Shown: in pieces, positions 7,847-16,275 of the stretch
Layout of the letters: each line of letters starts with the position of its first letter
How positions within the stretch are numbered: position 1 is the first letter of the stretch
Assembly: GCF_024199945.1 (NCBI RefSeq)
Contig: NZ_JANADP010000001.1
Location: 6,820,001-6,884,000 of the forward strand
DNA length: 64,000 bases
Reading direction: 5' to 3'
From: Bradyrhizobium sp. CCGUVB4N
Lineage (GTDB): Bacteria; Pseudomonadota; Alphaproteobacteria; Rhizobiales; Xanthobacteraceae
Translations under genes and position numbers: made by a program
Notes under the pieces: model-generated
Database searches by the model: none
What the model was told of the DNA's origin: nothing
Seen by the model: only the letters and a program-made list of their open reading frames with translations

Positions 7847-8743
7847 CTAGTTCGTCGTGCTCTTGGCTTCCTTCAGGAACTCGTCGATCAGCGGCTGGCC
7901 AACGAGCGCGTCGTCGTTTTCCTTCTGCGACTGCGCGTTGTTGAAGTCGGTCGCTTCCTTCATCGCCTTCGAGAGCTGGTCGCGGATGTCGGCCGGCAGA
8001 TCGTCCCAGAACTTCTTGTTCACGATCACGACGTAGCCGATGTAACCGTGATTGGTCTCGGTGATGTACTTCTGCACCTCGTGCATCTTCTGGGTATAGA
8101 TGTTGGACCAGGTATTCTCCTGGCCGTCGACCACTCCGGTCTGCAGCGCCTGGTAGACTTCCGAGAACGCCATCACCTGCGGCAGCGAGCCGAGCGCCTT
8201 GAACTGCGCCTGCAGCACGCGCGAGGACTGGATGCGGAACTTGACGCCCTGATAGTCGCTCGGTGCCACCAGCTTCTTGTTGGCGCTCATCTGCTTGAAG
8301 CCGTTATCCCAATAGGCAAGGCCGGTGATGCCCTTCGGCTCCAGCAGCTTGAGCAGCCGCGCGCCGAGCGGGCCTTCCGTCACCTTCCGCAGCGTCTTCA
8401 GATCGGGAAGGATGTAGGGCAGATCGAACACCTCGAACTCGCGGATGCCGAGCGGGCCGAATTTCGAGTTGGACGGCGCCAGCATCTGCACGCTACCGAG
8501 CTGCAGCGCCTCGAGCTCTTCCTTGTCCTTGTACAGCGTCGAGTTCGGGTAGACCTCGACCTTGACCTTGCCGCCGGTGTACTTCTCGGCGAGTTCCTTG
8601 AATTTTTCGGACGCCTTGCCCTTCGGGGTGTCGGTCGCGACGACATGGCTGAACTTGATGATGATGGGCGATTGAGCCGATGCCGGCCCGGTCAATGCCA
8701 AAGCCAATGCCGCGACGGATGCCGCGATCGCGAAGGTGCGCAT
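7847..8743 (-). CDS. TRAP transporter solute-binding protein (DctP family), orphan
   Basis: A 298-aa periplasmic DctP-family protein that captures C4-dicarboxylates or related organic acids for a TRAP transporter. It has a Sec signal (ASVAALALALTGPASAQ), then IIIKFSHVVATDTPKGKA, the family opening. The binding motif FRIQSS holds the arginine that salt-bridges the ligand carboxylate, and VYQALQTGVVDGQENTW is another strong family motif. The C-terminus ends about 30 residues earlier than usual DctP proteins (about 330 aa), stopping after EFLKEAKSTTN. A 13-bp duplication of TAGCACGACGAAC contains the stop. No dctQ or dctM partner is next to it, so it must pair with a remote permease. A strong terminator follows. 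Confidence 0.88.
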   Translation of the reverse strand: MRTFAIAASVAALALALTGPASAQSPIIIKFSHVVATDTPKGKASEKFKELAEKYTGGKVKVEVYPNSTLYKDKEELEALQLGSVQMLAPSNSKFGPLGIREFEVFDLPYILPDLKTLRKVTEGPLGARLLKLLEPKGITGLAYWDNGFKQMSANKKLVAPSDYQGVKFRIQSSRVLQAQFKALGSLPQVMAFSEVYQALQTGVVDGQENTWSNIYTQKMHEVQKYITETNHGYIGYVVIVNKKFWDDLPADIRDQLSKAMKEATDFNNAQSQKENDDALVGQPLIDEFLKEAKSTTN

Positions 8744-8807
8744 ATTCTCTCCCTTATTGTTCTCTTGGGCTGCCCAATGTGGGCGCCTATCCTCAAGCCG
8801 GGAGCAT

Positions 8808-8870
8808 CAATAGCGGCTCGCGCATTGAGCCGCTATTGGCCGTTAGCAGGGCTGCTATTCGCCGTTAACA
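8808..8870. promoter_or_regulatory. Palindrome and direct repeats upstream of the TRAP binding-protein gene
   Basis: CAATAGCGGCTC (8808-8819) and GAGCCGCTATTG (8827-8838) form a perfect 12-bp inverted repeat. A direct repeat CTATT(G/C)GCCGTTA(G/A)CA occurs at 8833-8848 and 8855-8870, 22 bp apart (two helical turns). Both lie 65-127 bp upstream of the dctP-like start, where operator or activator sites are expected. No particular regulator can be named. Confidence 0.45.
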
Positions 8871-8888
8871 CCGCGGATTCCGCTGCAC

Positions 8889-9010
8889 TCCCTCTCCCGC
8901 TTGCGGGAGAGGGCTGGGGAGAGGGTAGCTCCACGTCGAGATATTCCCGGTGAGGAAAGAACCCTCACCCGGCGCTACGCGCCGACCTCTCCCGCAAGCG
9001 GGAGAGGTGC
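8889..9010. repeat. REP-type palindromic intergenic element
   Basis: Two copies of a CTCTCCCGC-TTGCGGGAGAG palindrome (8892-8911, and again near 8987-9007 in the CAAGC form) enclose GAGGGT and ACCCTC inverted arms. This is the mosaic palindromic style common between genes in Bradyrhizobium. It separates the convergent ends of no genes here: leuA ends just right of it and the TRAP gene control region lies left. It may also act as a leuA transcript end. Confidence 0.75.
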
Positions 9011-9031
9011 AACAACCAGCAGCGTCGAGCC

Positions 9032-10594
9032 TCAGCTCGCCGCAGCCGTCGTCACATTGTCGCGCTGGCGCTTCATGACGATCTTGTTGAGCGCGCCGAG
9101 ATAGGCCTTGGCGGACGCCACCAGCGTATCCGGATCCGCCGCACGCGCCGTCATCGCACGTCCCTCATGCGACAGTCGCACCGAGACTTCCGCCTGCGCG
9201 TCGGTGCCTTCGGTCACGGCGTGGACCTGATACAGATCGAGCTTGGCCTCGTGCGGCACCAGGCGCTTGATGCAGTTGAACACCGCATCGACGGGACCGT
9301 TGCCTTCGGCCTCCTCGATCTTGATCTGGCCGTCGACGTCGAGCTTCATGGTCGCGCGCTGCGGGCCATGCGTGCCGGCGATCACGGTCAGCGAGGTCAG
9401 CTTGATGCGGTCGTGCGAGGCCGCCATCTCCTCGTCGACCAGCGCCTCGATGTCCTCGTCGTAGATGTCCTTCTTGCGGTCGGCGAGCGCCTTCATCCGC
9501 GTGAACGCATCTTCCAGCTGGTTCGGGCCGAGCTTGTAGCCCATCTCCTCCAGCTTGTGCACGAAGGCGTGGCGGCCGGAATGCTTGCCGAGCACCAGCG
9601 AGGACTGCTTCAGACCGACCATTTCGGGCCGCATGATCTCGTAGGTCGAGGCATCCTTCAGCACGCCGTCCTGGTGAATGCCGCTCTCATGCGCAAAGGC
9701 GTTCCGGCCGACGATGGCCTTGTTGTACTGCACCGGGAACGAGGTTGCCGCCGACACCACTTTCGAGGCGCGGGTCAGCTGGGTGGTGTCGATCTTGTTC
9801 CAGTAGGGGAATTTGTCGTTGCGCACGTTGATCGCCATCACGATCTCTTCGAGCGCGGCGTTGCCGGCGCGTTCGCCGATACCGTTAATGGTGCACTCGA
9901 CCTGACGCGCACCGCCGACCACGCCGGCCAGCGAGTTCGCCACCGCCATGCCAAGGTCGTTATGGCAGTGCACGGAGAACACGGCCTTGTCGGAGTTCGG
10001 CACGCGTTCGATCAGCGTCTTCATGAAGTGGGTGTATTCCTCCGGCACCGTGTAGCCGACGGTGTCGGGGATGTTCACCGTGGTCGCACCGGCCTTGATG
10101 ACGGCCTCCACGATGCGGCACAGATAATCCATCTCGCTGCGGGTGCCGTCCTCGGCCGACCATTCGACGTCGTCGATCTGGTTGCGGGCGCGCGCAACCA
10201 TCGCGACCGAGGTCTCCAACACCTCCTCCGGCGTCTTGTTCAGCTTCACCCGCATGTGCAGCGGCGAGGTCGCGATCACGGTGTGGACGCGGCCGCGTTT
10301 TGCAAACTTCACGGCTTCGGCGCAGCGGTCGATGTCGGCTGGATGCGCGCGAGACAAGCCGGCGATGACGGCATTCTTGGAGCGGCGCGCGATCTCGCTC
10401 ACCGCCTCGAAGTCACCCTGCGAGGTAATGGGGAAGCCGGCTTCGATGACGTCGACGCCCATATCGTCCAGGAGCTCCGCGACCTCGAGCTTCTCCTCGA
10501 AGGTCATGGTGGCGCCGGGGCACTGCTCGCCGTCGCGCAGCGTGGTGTCGAAAATGATGACGCGGTCCTTGTCGGACTTGTTCGCGGGGGCCAT
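9032..10594 (-). CDS. leuA: 2-isopropylmalate synthase
   Basis: A 520-aa LeuA, which condenses acetyl-CoA with 2-oxoisovalerate in the first committed step of leucine synthesis. The N-terminal TIM barrel begins VIIFDTTLRDGEQCPGATM (R, D, E of the active site), with the metal-binding HCHNDLGMAVANS and the glycine-rich GIGERAGNAALEEIVM. The C-terminal allosteric domain (about 390-510), which binds leucine for feedback inhibition, is present (LTSLTVIAGTHGPQRATMKL). Length is normal for the proteobacterial form. AAGGAAA lies about seven bases ahead of the ATG. No other leu gene is adjacent. A leucine-rich leader peptide and competing hairpins precede it, so it is probably regulated by ribosome-mediated attenuation. 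Confidence 0.97.
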   Translation of the reverse strand: MAPANKSDKDRVIIFDTTLRDGEQCPGATMTFEEKLEVAELLDDMGVDVIEAGFPITSQGDFEAVSEIARRSKNAVIAGLSRAHPADIDRCAEAVKFAKRGRVHTVIATSPLHMRVKLNKTPEEVLETSVAMVARARNQIDDVEWSAEDGTRSEMDYLCRIVEAVIKAGATTVNIPDTVGYTVPEEYTHFMKTLIERVPNSDKAVFSVHCHNDLGMAVANSLAGVVGGARQVECTINGIGERAGNAALEEIVMAINVRNDKFPYWNKIDTTQLTRASKVVSAATSFPVQYNKAIVGRNAFAHESGIHQDGVLKDASTYEIMRPEMVGLKQSSLVLGKHSGRHAFVHKLEEMGYKLGPNQLEDAFTRMKALADRKKDIYDEDIEALVDEEMAASHDRIKLTSLTVIAGTHGPQRATMKLDVDGQIKIEEAEGNGPVDAVFNCIKRLVPHEAKLDLYQVHAVTEGTDAQAEVSVRLSHEGRAMTARAADPDTLVASAKAYLGALNKIVMKRQRDNVTTAAAS

Positions 10595-10631
10595 TGCAAA
10601 TTTCCTTTTGAGCTTTTGCGCCGTCAGTCTG

Positions 10632-10709
10632 CTGGGCGCTTGAGGTGTCCGGTGATCTCGACCAACCCCTGAGCGCCCAGGCGCGTGGCGCCCAGCCGGC
10701 CCTCAGGGG
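10632..10709 (-). promoter_or_regulatory. Candidate leucine attenuator with mutually exclusive hairpins
   Basis: On the minus strand, CCCCTGAG at the end of the leader ORF pairs with CTCAGGGG (10702-10709 with 10666-10673). A second pairing, CTGGGCGCT with AGCGCCCAG (10672-10680 with 10632-10640), uses bases overlapping the first stem, so only one can form. The first arm overlaps the stop of the leucine-rich leader peptide, where a ribosome would mask it. No U-tract follows the second stem, so the read-out may be Rho-dependent termination or access to the leuA ribosome site rather than a classical terminator. Confidence 0.6.
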
Positions 10710-10822
10710 CAAGTAAGAAGAAGGCCGCCAATAAGGAGGGTGGGCAGCAGCGCGGCCGGGATCGTGGCGGCGGCCAGAGCCACCTCCCCCGAAATCCCAT
10801 CGATTTGGCCGCGAATCAGCAT
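10703..10822 (-). CDS. Leucine-rich leader peptide of leuA (39 aa)
   Basis: A 39-codon ORF upstream of leuA with ATG preceded by AAAAGGG seven bases away. Its C-terminal half reads ALLPTLLIGGLLLTCP: seven leucine codons fall within fourteen residues, three of them consecutive CTT. It ends in CCC-TGA exactly at the first arm of a hairpin. This layout is what leader peptides of ribosome-mediated attenuators look like: scarcity of charged tRNA-Leu would stall the ribosome on the leucine run and alter downstream folding. The hydrophobic composition could also arise by chance in high-GC DNA, but position, RBS, codon run and hairpins agree. Confidence 0.7.
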   Translation of the reverse strand: MLIRGQIDGISGEVALAAATIPAALLPTLLIGGLLLTCP

Positions 10823-11116
10823 TGCCAGACCCTTTTGAGCCCCAAATCCTCGGTCAAAACCGTTGACGGTTGGTTGCCGGGAGGCTCAATGCGCCGTTTC
10901 TAGACGAGAAATGGCCGCAACTGCAACGCCAAAAGATGGTCAGGGGGACTGACCTGGTTACGGGCCCTCGCCGTTCGTGCTGTCATGCCAGACGACCGCC
11001 CCTTTTTGCTGGATCAGGGGCGGCAACAGATACGAAAAATCCGAATTTCGGTAAAGCGGAATATTTTTGAGCGCGCGGTTACAAGGATGACGGTCGCGCT
11101 TGTCGTCTCTAGAAAG

Positions 11117-11365
11117 CTACCCCGTGCGACGCGAGCGGGCCCTGCTTTCCCAACGATCCAGCATCTGGCCGAGTTCGCCGACGGCGGGGGACGGAGTTTC
11201 GTTGGTGTTGGCGGCAACGGTGGGGTTCAGCCAGTCCGGCTGCGTGTAGCCGCCCGTGCGGCGAGCCGCGGCACGCCGTTTGCGTGACTGGAAATCGCGC
11301 GTGAAATAGCCGGCCGCATACGCGATCCCGAGCAACACGATCAATGTAATGACACCCTGCACCAT
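11117..11365 (-). CDS. Small single-pass membrane protein, unknown function
   Basis: An 82-aa protein starting MVQGVITLIVLLGIAYAAGY, one transmembrane helix at the N-terminus, then a basic patch (SRKRRAAARR) and a soluble tail with PTVAANTNETPSPAVGELG. The ATG at 11365 is preferred because GAAAGG lies nine bases upstream; a TTG seven codons earlier sits on the ribosome site itself. The positive patch after the helix predicts a cytoplasmic C-terminus. I do not recognise the family. It stands alone between leuA and the SMP-30 gene. Confidence 0.6.
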   Translation of the reverse strand: MVQGVITLIVLLGIAYAAGYFTRDFQSRKRRAAARRTGGYTQPDWLNPTVAANTNETPSPAVGELGQMLDRWESRARSRRTG

Positions 11366-11662
11366 TGGCTGCGGCCTTTCTTTCAAGATTTCTGCGCAGC
11401 AATAGAGGCGACGTCAAGGCTTGACAGGGCCCAAACTGGGGCTCGGTTAATTCCCCACAGGCGCGCGAATTGTCGCGTCACACCGTGCAGAACGGCCGTT
11501 CACATTTATTCCCGCATGAATCGGCAGATTGACGATTTCGACGATCTTTAAATCGCACGGAGGATGTGACGTCGGCCCTCGCAACTCATCGCGGACGGGA
11601 CTAACCTTGCCCTTGCTCGGCCGGATCAACCGGCCAGCTGAACACAACCTGGGAGGACGCGA

Positions 11663-12886
11663 ATGACACGCCAACAGCAGCGTGAGCAGGATGCCGCGCT
11701 TTCACGACGGACGCTGGTCCAGGGACTTGCACTCGGTGCCGCGGCCACGATGGCCGGAGCGGGCACCGCACTGGCACAGACCGGACCTGCCGCCCCGCCG
11801 ACGACGATCACAACACCGCCGCGCGACTTCGGCCCGCACGGCGCACCGACCACCTATTTCTGGGACCCCGATATCATCGCGGTCGATCCCTCCTTCAACG
11901 ATCTGGCGCAGCCCAACACAGCGATCAAGCGACTCCATACCGGTCTGCTGTGGGCGGAAGGCCCGGCCTGGAGCGCGCAAGGACGGTATCTGCTCTGGAG
12001 CGACATTCCCAACAACAGGCAGATGCGCTGGAGCGAGGATGACGGCCGCGTCAGCGTGTTCCGCACGCCTTCCAACAATTCCAACGGCAACTCGTTCGAC
12101 TTCCTGGGCCGCCAGCTCTCCTGCGAGCATCTGACCCGGCGGGTGACACGCTACGAGCATGACGGCACCGCCACCGTGCTGTGCGACAATTATAACGGCA
12201 AGAAGCTGAACTCGCCGAACGACGTCGTCGCGCATCCTGACGGCAGCTACTGGTTCACCGACCCGCCCTATGGCGGCCAGCTGTATGAAGGTGAGCCCGA
12301 TGCGGCGGGCGGACCGAGCAACGCGGGCGGCAAGCTCAATCCGCGGATCGGACAGCCGGCCGGCTTCACACCTGGCAAGCGCGAGCTGCCGACCAATTGC
12401 TATCGCATCGATCCAAGCGGCCGCGTCGATCTCGTCGTCACCGAGGAGCAGGTGCCCGATCCCAACGGCTTGTGCTTCTCGCCCGACTTCAAGAAGCTCT
12501 ATGTCGTCTCGACCGGCAAGGGACCGGGCGACACCGGCCCCGGCGGCAAGGGCGAGATTTTCGTGTTCGATGTCGGCGCGGACAACAAGCTGTCCAACGG
12601 AAAGCGCTTCTCCGATTGCGTGATCGACGGCGTGAAGTGCGGGCCGGACGGAGTGCGCTGCGACGTCAACGGCAATGTCTGGGCTTCCAGCAATGCCGGT
12701 CGCGCGGTCGGCTATAACGGCGTGACAGTGTGGTCGCCGGACGGCAAGCTGCTCGGCCGCATTCGCCTGCCGGAAGTCTGCGGCAACGTCTGCTTCGGCG
12801 GTCCGAAGCGCAACCGCCTGTTCATGGCCGCGAGCCAGTCGCTGTATGCGGTGTTCACCGCGACGCAAGGTGCAGGGCCGGGCTGA
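11663..12886 (+). CDS. Tat-exported SMP-30/gluconolactonase-like protein
   Basis: A 407-aa six-bladed beta-propeller of the SMP-30/gluconolactonase/LRE family, which hydrolyses sugar or other lactones with a divalent metal. The N-terminus carries a twin-arginine signal: SRRTLVQG, a hydrophobic stretch and an ALAQ cleavage site, so it is exported folded. Propeller motifs include LLWAEGPAWSAQGRYLLWSD (metal-ligand glutamate in EGP), KLNSPNDVVAHPDGSYWFTD (Asn/Asp region) and DPNGLCFSPDFKKLY. GGGAGGACGCGA precedes the ATG. A cytoplasmic-looking paralogue lies about 10 kb away at 22363. The substrate is unknown. Confidence 0.85.
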   Translation: MTRQQQREQDAALSRRTLVQGLALGAAATMAGAGTALAQTGPAAPPTTITTPPRDFGPHGAPTTYFWDPDIIAVDPSFNDLAQPNTAIKRLHTGLLWAEGPAWSAQGRYLLWSDIPNNRQMRWSEDDGRVSVFRTPSNNSNGNSFDFLGRQLSCEHLTRRVTRYEHDGTATVLCDNYNGKKLNSPNDVVAHPDGSYWFTDPPYGGQLYEGEPDAAGGPSNAGGKLNPRIGQPAGFTPGKRELPTNCYRIDPSGRVDLVVTEEQVPDPNGLCFSPDFKKLYVVSTGKGPGDTGPGGKGEIFVFDVGADNKLSNGKRFSDCVIDGVKCGPDGVRCDVNGNVWASSNAGRAVGYNGVTVWSPDGKLLGRIRLPEVCGNVCFGGPKRNRLFMAASQSLYAVFTATQGAGPG

Positions 12887-12909
12887 GCAGGCGTGAGCTG
12901 AATTGCGAC

Positions 12910-12938
12910 GAGGCGCCAGCGTTCCCCGCTGGCGCCTC
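12910..12938 (+). terminator. Stem-loop after the SMP-30 gene
   Basis: GAGGCGCCAGCG and CGCTGGCGCCTC form a perfect 12-bp stem with a five-base loop, 24 bp after the stop codon. The following bases (AAACTTGCG) lack a T-run, so it is a likely transcript end or RNA-stabilising hairpin rather than a textbook terminator. Confidence 0.6.
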
Positions 12939-12982
12939 AAACTTGCGTGCGATGTTGCCCGTTCAGGAAACGAAAGGTTTCA

Positions 12983-13726
12983 ATGCGTCCGATCGTAATC
13001 ATACCCACGCGGCTCGGTTCAACCCGGCTCCCCGGCAAAGCACTGACGGATATCAATGGTCAACCAATGATCTCTCACGTCTGGCGAAGAGGCCTCGAGG
13101 CCGATATCGGCCCCGTCGTCGTCGCCTGCGGCGATCAAGCCATCGTGGACGTCATCGACGATCTGGGCGGCCGGGCGATCTTGACTGACCCGGCCCTCCC
13201 GACGGGATCGGACCGTGCGCACGCAGCGTTGCAGTTGATCGACGCGGAAGCGGCCTACGATGTCGTCGTCGTGCTTCAGGGCGATCTGCCGACCATCGAT
13301 CCATCGACGATACGGGCGACAATGGAGCCATTGTCGCGGCATGCCGATTGTTCGATCGCCACGCTTGCCACCGAGATCGAGGATCCCATCGAGCTCCAGG
13401 CGCCGAGCGTCGTCAAGATCGCCCTTGCGATCCACCCCGGAGAGACCATCGGTCGCGCGGTCTATTTCAGCCGAGCCGTGATCCCCTCAGGGGCCGGGAT
13501 GCACTATCATCACGTCGGCATGTACACTTACCGCCGCGAGGCGCTGGCGAAATATGTCGGCCTGCCACGCGGCGTTCTCGAGCAGCGAGAAAGCCTTGAA
13601 CAGCTCAGAGCGATCGAGAATGGCATGCGGATGGACGCGAAGGTGATCCAGACGGAGCCGCTCGGCGTGGACACGCTGGCCGATCTCGAGCGCGCCCGAG
13701 AACTTTTGGCGGAAAGGGCGATCTAG
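12983..13726 (+). CDS. kdsB: 3-deoxy-manno-octulosonate cytidylyltransferase
   Basis: A 247-aa CMP-Kdo synthetase that activates Kdo with CTP for lipopolysaccharide assembly in the cytoplasm. It opens with the diagnostic IVIIPTRLGSTRLPGKAL (nucleotide-binding loop), followed by VVACGDQAIVDVI, LTDPALPTGSDRAHAAL, VVVLQGDLPTIDP and the late AVYFSRAVIP. The start at 12983 has GAAAGG six bases upstream and gives the normal family length; twelve extra upstream codons in frame do not look like KdsB. Its neighbour in the same direction is ddl, 50 bp away, so both envelope genes may be co-expressed. kdsA and lpx genes are not nearby. Confidence 0.93.
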   Translation: MRPIVIIPTRLGSTRLPGKALTDINGQPMISHVWRRGLEADIGPVVVACGDQAIVDVIDDLGGRAILTDPALPTGSDRAHAALQLIDAEAAYDVVVVLQGDLPTIDPSTIRATMEPLSRHADCSIATLATEIEDPIELQAPSVVKIALAIHPGETIGRAVYFSRAVIPSGAGMHYHHVGMYTYRREALAKYVGLPRGVLEQRESLEQLRAIENGMRMDAKVIQTEPLGVDTLADLERARELLAERAI

Positions 13727-13776
13727 CCGCCCGAGGCAACACGTGACTTCCGGACAGAGCGCGTGATAATTGAGCC

Positions 13777-14895
13777 ATGGCAGACAAAATTCGCGTCGTG
13801 GTTCTCTATGGCGGCAGGTCCGGCGAGCACGAGGTCTCGCTGAAATCGGCGGCCTCCGTGCTCAGGCATCTCGACCGTGCGCTTTTCGAGGTGATCCCGG
13901 TCTCCATCGACAAGACGGGTCGCTGGCAATGGAACGATCTTGCCAGGATCGATCCTGCGCAGGCGGCCTTGCCGATCCTGCCCGATGCGCCCGAGATGCG
14001 GCTTGCCAGAGGCGCCGATGGACGCGGCATTCTCGTGCCGATCTCAGAAGACGCCACAGGGCCGATCGAGATCGACGTCGTCTTTCCGGTCATGCACGGC
14101 CCCCTTTGCGAGGACGGCACCGTGCAGGGCCTTCTGGAGCTGGCCGAGGTCGCCTATGTCGGTTCGGGCGTTCTGGCCTCCGCGGTCAGCATGGACAAGG
14201 ATGTCGCCAAGCGGCTCGCGGACTTCGCCGGCGTTCCGGTCGCGCCGTATCGCGTGCTCACCCGCAAGGCCTTCGCCGCGGATCGCGCCGCGTCCCTCGT
14301 CAAGGCGGTCGAGGGTCTGAGCCTTCCTGTGTTCGTCAAGCCGTGCAACATGGGCTCCAGTGTCGGCATTCACAAGGTCAAGACGTGGGATGCGCTCGGG
14401 CCTGCACTCGACGATGCGTTTCGCTATGACCTCAAGGTGCTGGTCGAACAGGGCATCGACGCCCGCGAGATCGAGGTCGCCGTGCTCGATGGCGAGACGC
14501 TGTTTGCGAGCGTCGCCAGCGAACTCAATCCGAACGCCCATCACGAATTCTATTCTTACGAGGCCAAATATCTCGATCCCGACGGCGCCCGCGTCGATCT
14601 TCCGGCAAGGCTCGACCCGGCACAGATGGAGCGCGTGCGCGCGCTCGCGGTGCAAGTGTTCGCGGCGCTCGAATGCAGTGACCTCGCGCGGGTCGATTTC
14701 TTCCTCGATCGGCAGACCGGCGAATTCTGCTTCAACGAGATCAACACCCTGCCCGGCTTCACGTCGATCAGCATGTATCCGAAGATGATGGAAGCCTCTG
14801 GCGTGCCGTATGGAGAGTTGCTGACGCGCCTCGTCCATCTGGCGCTGGGTCGCCATCAGCAGCGTCACGCCCTGGAACGTGGCTATTCGAGCTAG
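13777..14895 (+). CDS. ddl: D-alanine--D-alanine ligase
   Basis: A 372-aa ATP-grasp enzyme joining two D-alanines for peptidoglycan. Motifs are VVLYGGRSGEHEVSLKSA, PVMHGPLCEDGTVQGLLE, the ATP-grasp lysine region LPVFVKPCNMGSSVGIHKV, then ARVDFFLDRQTGEFCFNE and INTLPGFTSISMYPKM (Mg-binding glutamate and asparagine). The length corresponds to the DdlA-type subgroup (about 365 aa) rather than short DdlB. It is outside the mur/fts cluster, so it is likely a second ligase or a stand-alone copy. It follows kdsB closely. Confidence 0.95.
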   Translation: MADKIRVVVLYGGRSGEHEVSLKSAASVLRHLDRALFEVIPVSIDKTGRWQWNDLARIDPAQAALPILPDAPEMRLARGADGRGILVPISEDATGPIEIDVVFPVMHGPLCEDGTVQGLLELAEVAYVGSGVLASAVSMDKDVAKRLADFAGVPVAPYRVLTRKAFAADRAASLVKAVEGLSLPVFVKPCNMGSSVGIHKVKTWDALGPALDDAFRYDLKVLVEQGIDAREIEVAVLDGETLFASVASELNPNAHHEFYSYEAKYLDPDGARVDLPARLDPAQMERVRALAVQVFAALECSDLARVDFFLDRQTGEFCFNEINTLPGFTSISMYPKMMEASGVPYGELLTRLVHLALGRHQQRHALERGYSS

Positions 14896-14950
14896 GTTGT
14901 CTCCTCCGGATTAGCCGGATCAGGAAACAAGCCATGTCGGGAAACAAGCC

Positions 14951-16048
14951 ATGCGCGTTGTGATCTGCGGCGGCGGCGTGATCGGGGCCTGCACCGCATA
15001 CTTCCTCCGCCGCCTCGGCGTCGATGTCATCGTCGTGGAGCGGACCGAGGTCGCGGCCGCGGCCTCCGGCAAGGCCGGCGGCTTTCTGGCGCGCGACTGG
15101 TGTGCGGGCACGCCGCTTGATGCGCTGGCGCGACGCAGTTTTGCGCTCCACGCACAACTGCCCGGCGAGATCGCGGGCGATTGGGGCTACCGCCCGATGA
15201 GCGCGTATGGCGGCTATGTCGCTCCCGATGGCGATCCGCGCCGGATGACGCCATCAGCGCTCGGCTGGCTCGGCGACGGCGTCGTCATCACGCAGCGCAT
15301 CGGCACGACCGACACGACCGCGATCGTTCATCCGCAAAAATTCACCTCGGCCGTGATGAACGCGGCGCTGGCGCAAGGCGCAGAGCTTCGCCACGGCCGA
15401 GTCACCGGTATCGTCCGCGACGCGACGCGTGCGAAGGGTATCGCGGTCGAAGGCAGCGTCATCGAAGCGGACGCCGTCGTGATCGCGATGGGACCATGGT
15501 CGCTGCTCGCGGCGCAATGGATGAGCCTGCCGGCTGTCTATGGCCAGCGCAGCCCGAGCATCGTCTACGACATCGGCCCCAACGTGCCGGCCGATGCATT
15601 GTTCCTGGAATGTGAGACGGATGGCAGCGCCGTGTCGATCGAGGTGTTTCCGCGTGCCGACGGCAGTACGCATATCACGGCGCTGTCCGACATCGCGCAG
15701 CTGCCGCTCGATCCGGCAGCGGTGACGCCGGACCGCGATGCGATCGCGCGCTTGCAAGCCATGTCGGAGCGGCTGTCGCCGCTGTTTCGTCCTGAAAAAA
15801 TCATCGCGCAGCAGGCCTGCTTCCGCCCCGTCACGGAGGACGGCCTGCCGCTGATCGGCCGGGTGCCGCAGAGCGAGGGCCTCTATGTCGCGACCGGACA
15901 TAATGTGTGGGGCATCCTGAATGCGCCCGCGACCGGCGAAGCGATGGCTCAGCTGATCGCGGATGGTACGACGCGCGAGGTGAACCTCGCGCCATTCAAT
16001 CCGGCCCGGCTCTCGCCGCTCGATCCGTCGACGCTGCGAGCGCGCTGA
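14951..16048 (+). CDS. FAD-dependent oxidoreductase of the DAO (D-amino acid oxidase/glycine oxidase) family
   Basis: A 365-aa flavoprotein with the N-terminal dinucleotide motif VVICGGGVIGACTAYFLRR and the DAO-family early motif EVAAAASGKAGGFLARDW. The C-terminus has FRPVTEDGLPLIGRVP and ATGHNVWGILNAPATGE, the FAD-binding pattern of the family. It oxidises an amine or amino acid; the substrate is unknown. It resembles the eukaryotic FOXRED/TDA3-like branch more than bacterial DadA. The region before it holds GGAAACAAGCCATG twice in tandem; the second copy provides the true ATG, as reading from the first is out of frame. D-Ala metabolism with the adjacent ddl is an attractive but untested link. 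Confidence 0.85.
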   Translation: MRVVICGGGVIGACTAYFLRRLGVDVIVVERTEVAAAASGKAGGFLARDWCAGTPLDALARRSFALHAQLPGEIAGDWGYRPMSAYGGYVAPDGDPRRMTPSALGWLGDGVVITQRIGTTDTTAIVHPQKFTSAVMNAALAQGAELRHGRVTGIVRDATRAKGIAVEGSVIEADAVVIAMGPWSLLAAQWMSLPAVYGQRSPSIVYDIGPNVPADALFLECETDGSAVSIEVFPRADGSTHITALSDIAQLPLDPAAVTPDRDAIARLQAMSERLSPLFRPEKIIAQQACFRPVTEDGLPLIGRVPQSEGLYVATGHNVWGILNAPATGEAMAQLIADGTTREVNLAPFNPARLSPLDPSTLRAR

Positions 16049-16275
16049 GCCCGCTCAACAGCGGAGTTGTGAACCTGCGATGCGCTCGCATGCCCATCGC
16101 CGAAATCTGCATGCCTGCACGCGGAATGTCAGTCCGCTCTGCCCGATATTTACGCAGACGCTAGACTTTAGTCCCCATCGTACAATCCTGAATACAGTTT
16201 TACTTGCCGAGGATTCTCTCGCCGTTATAGTCGCGCCAATAGCTCAAAGAAGCTTGGTTCAAGGGAGAGAACAAC

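Noticed and set aside
9167..10672. A 501-codon plus-strand frame opposite leuA
   Set aside because: Antisense shadow of a complete leuA; no RBS or domain.
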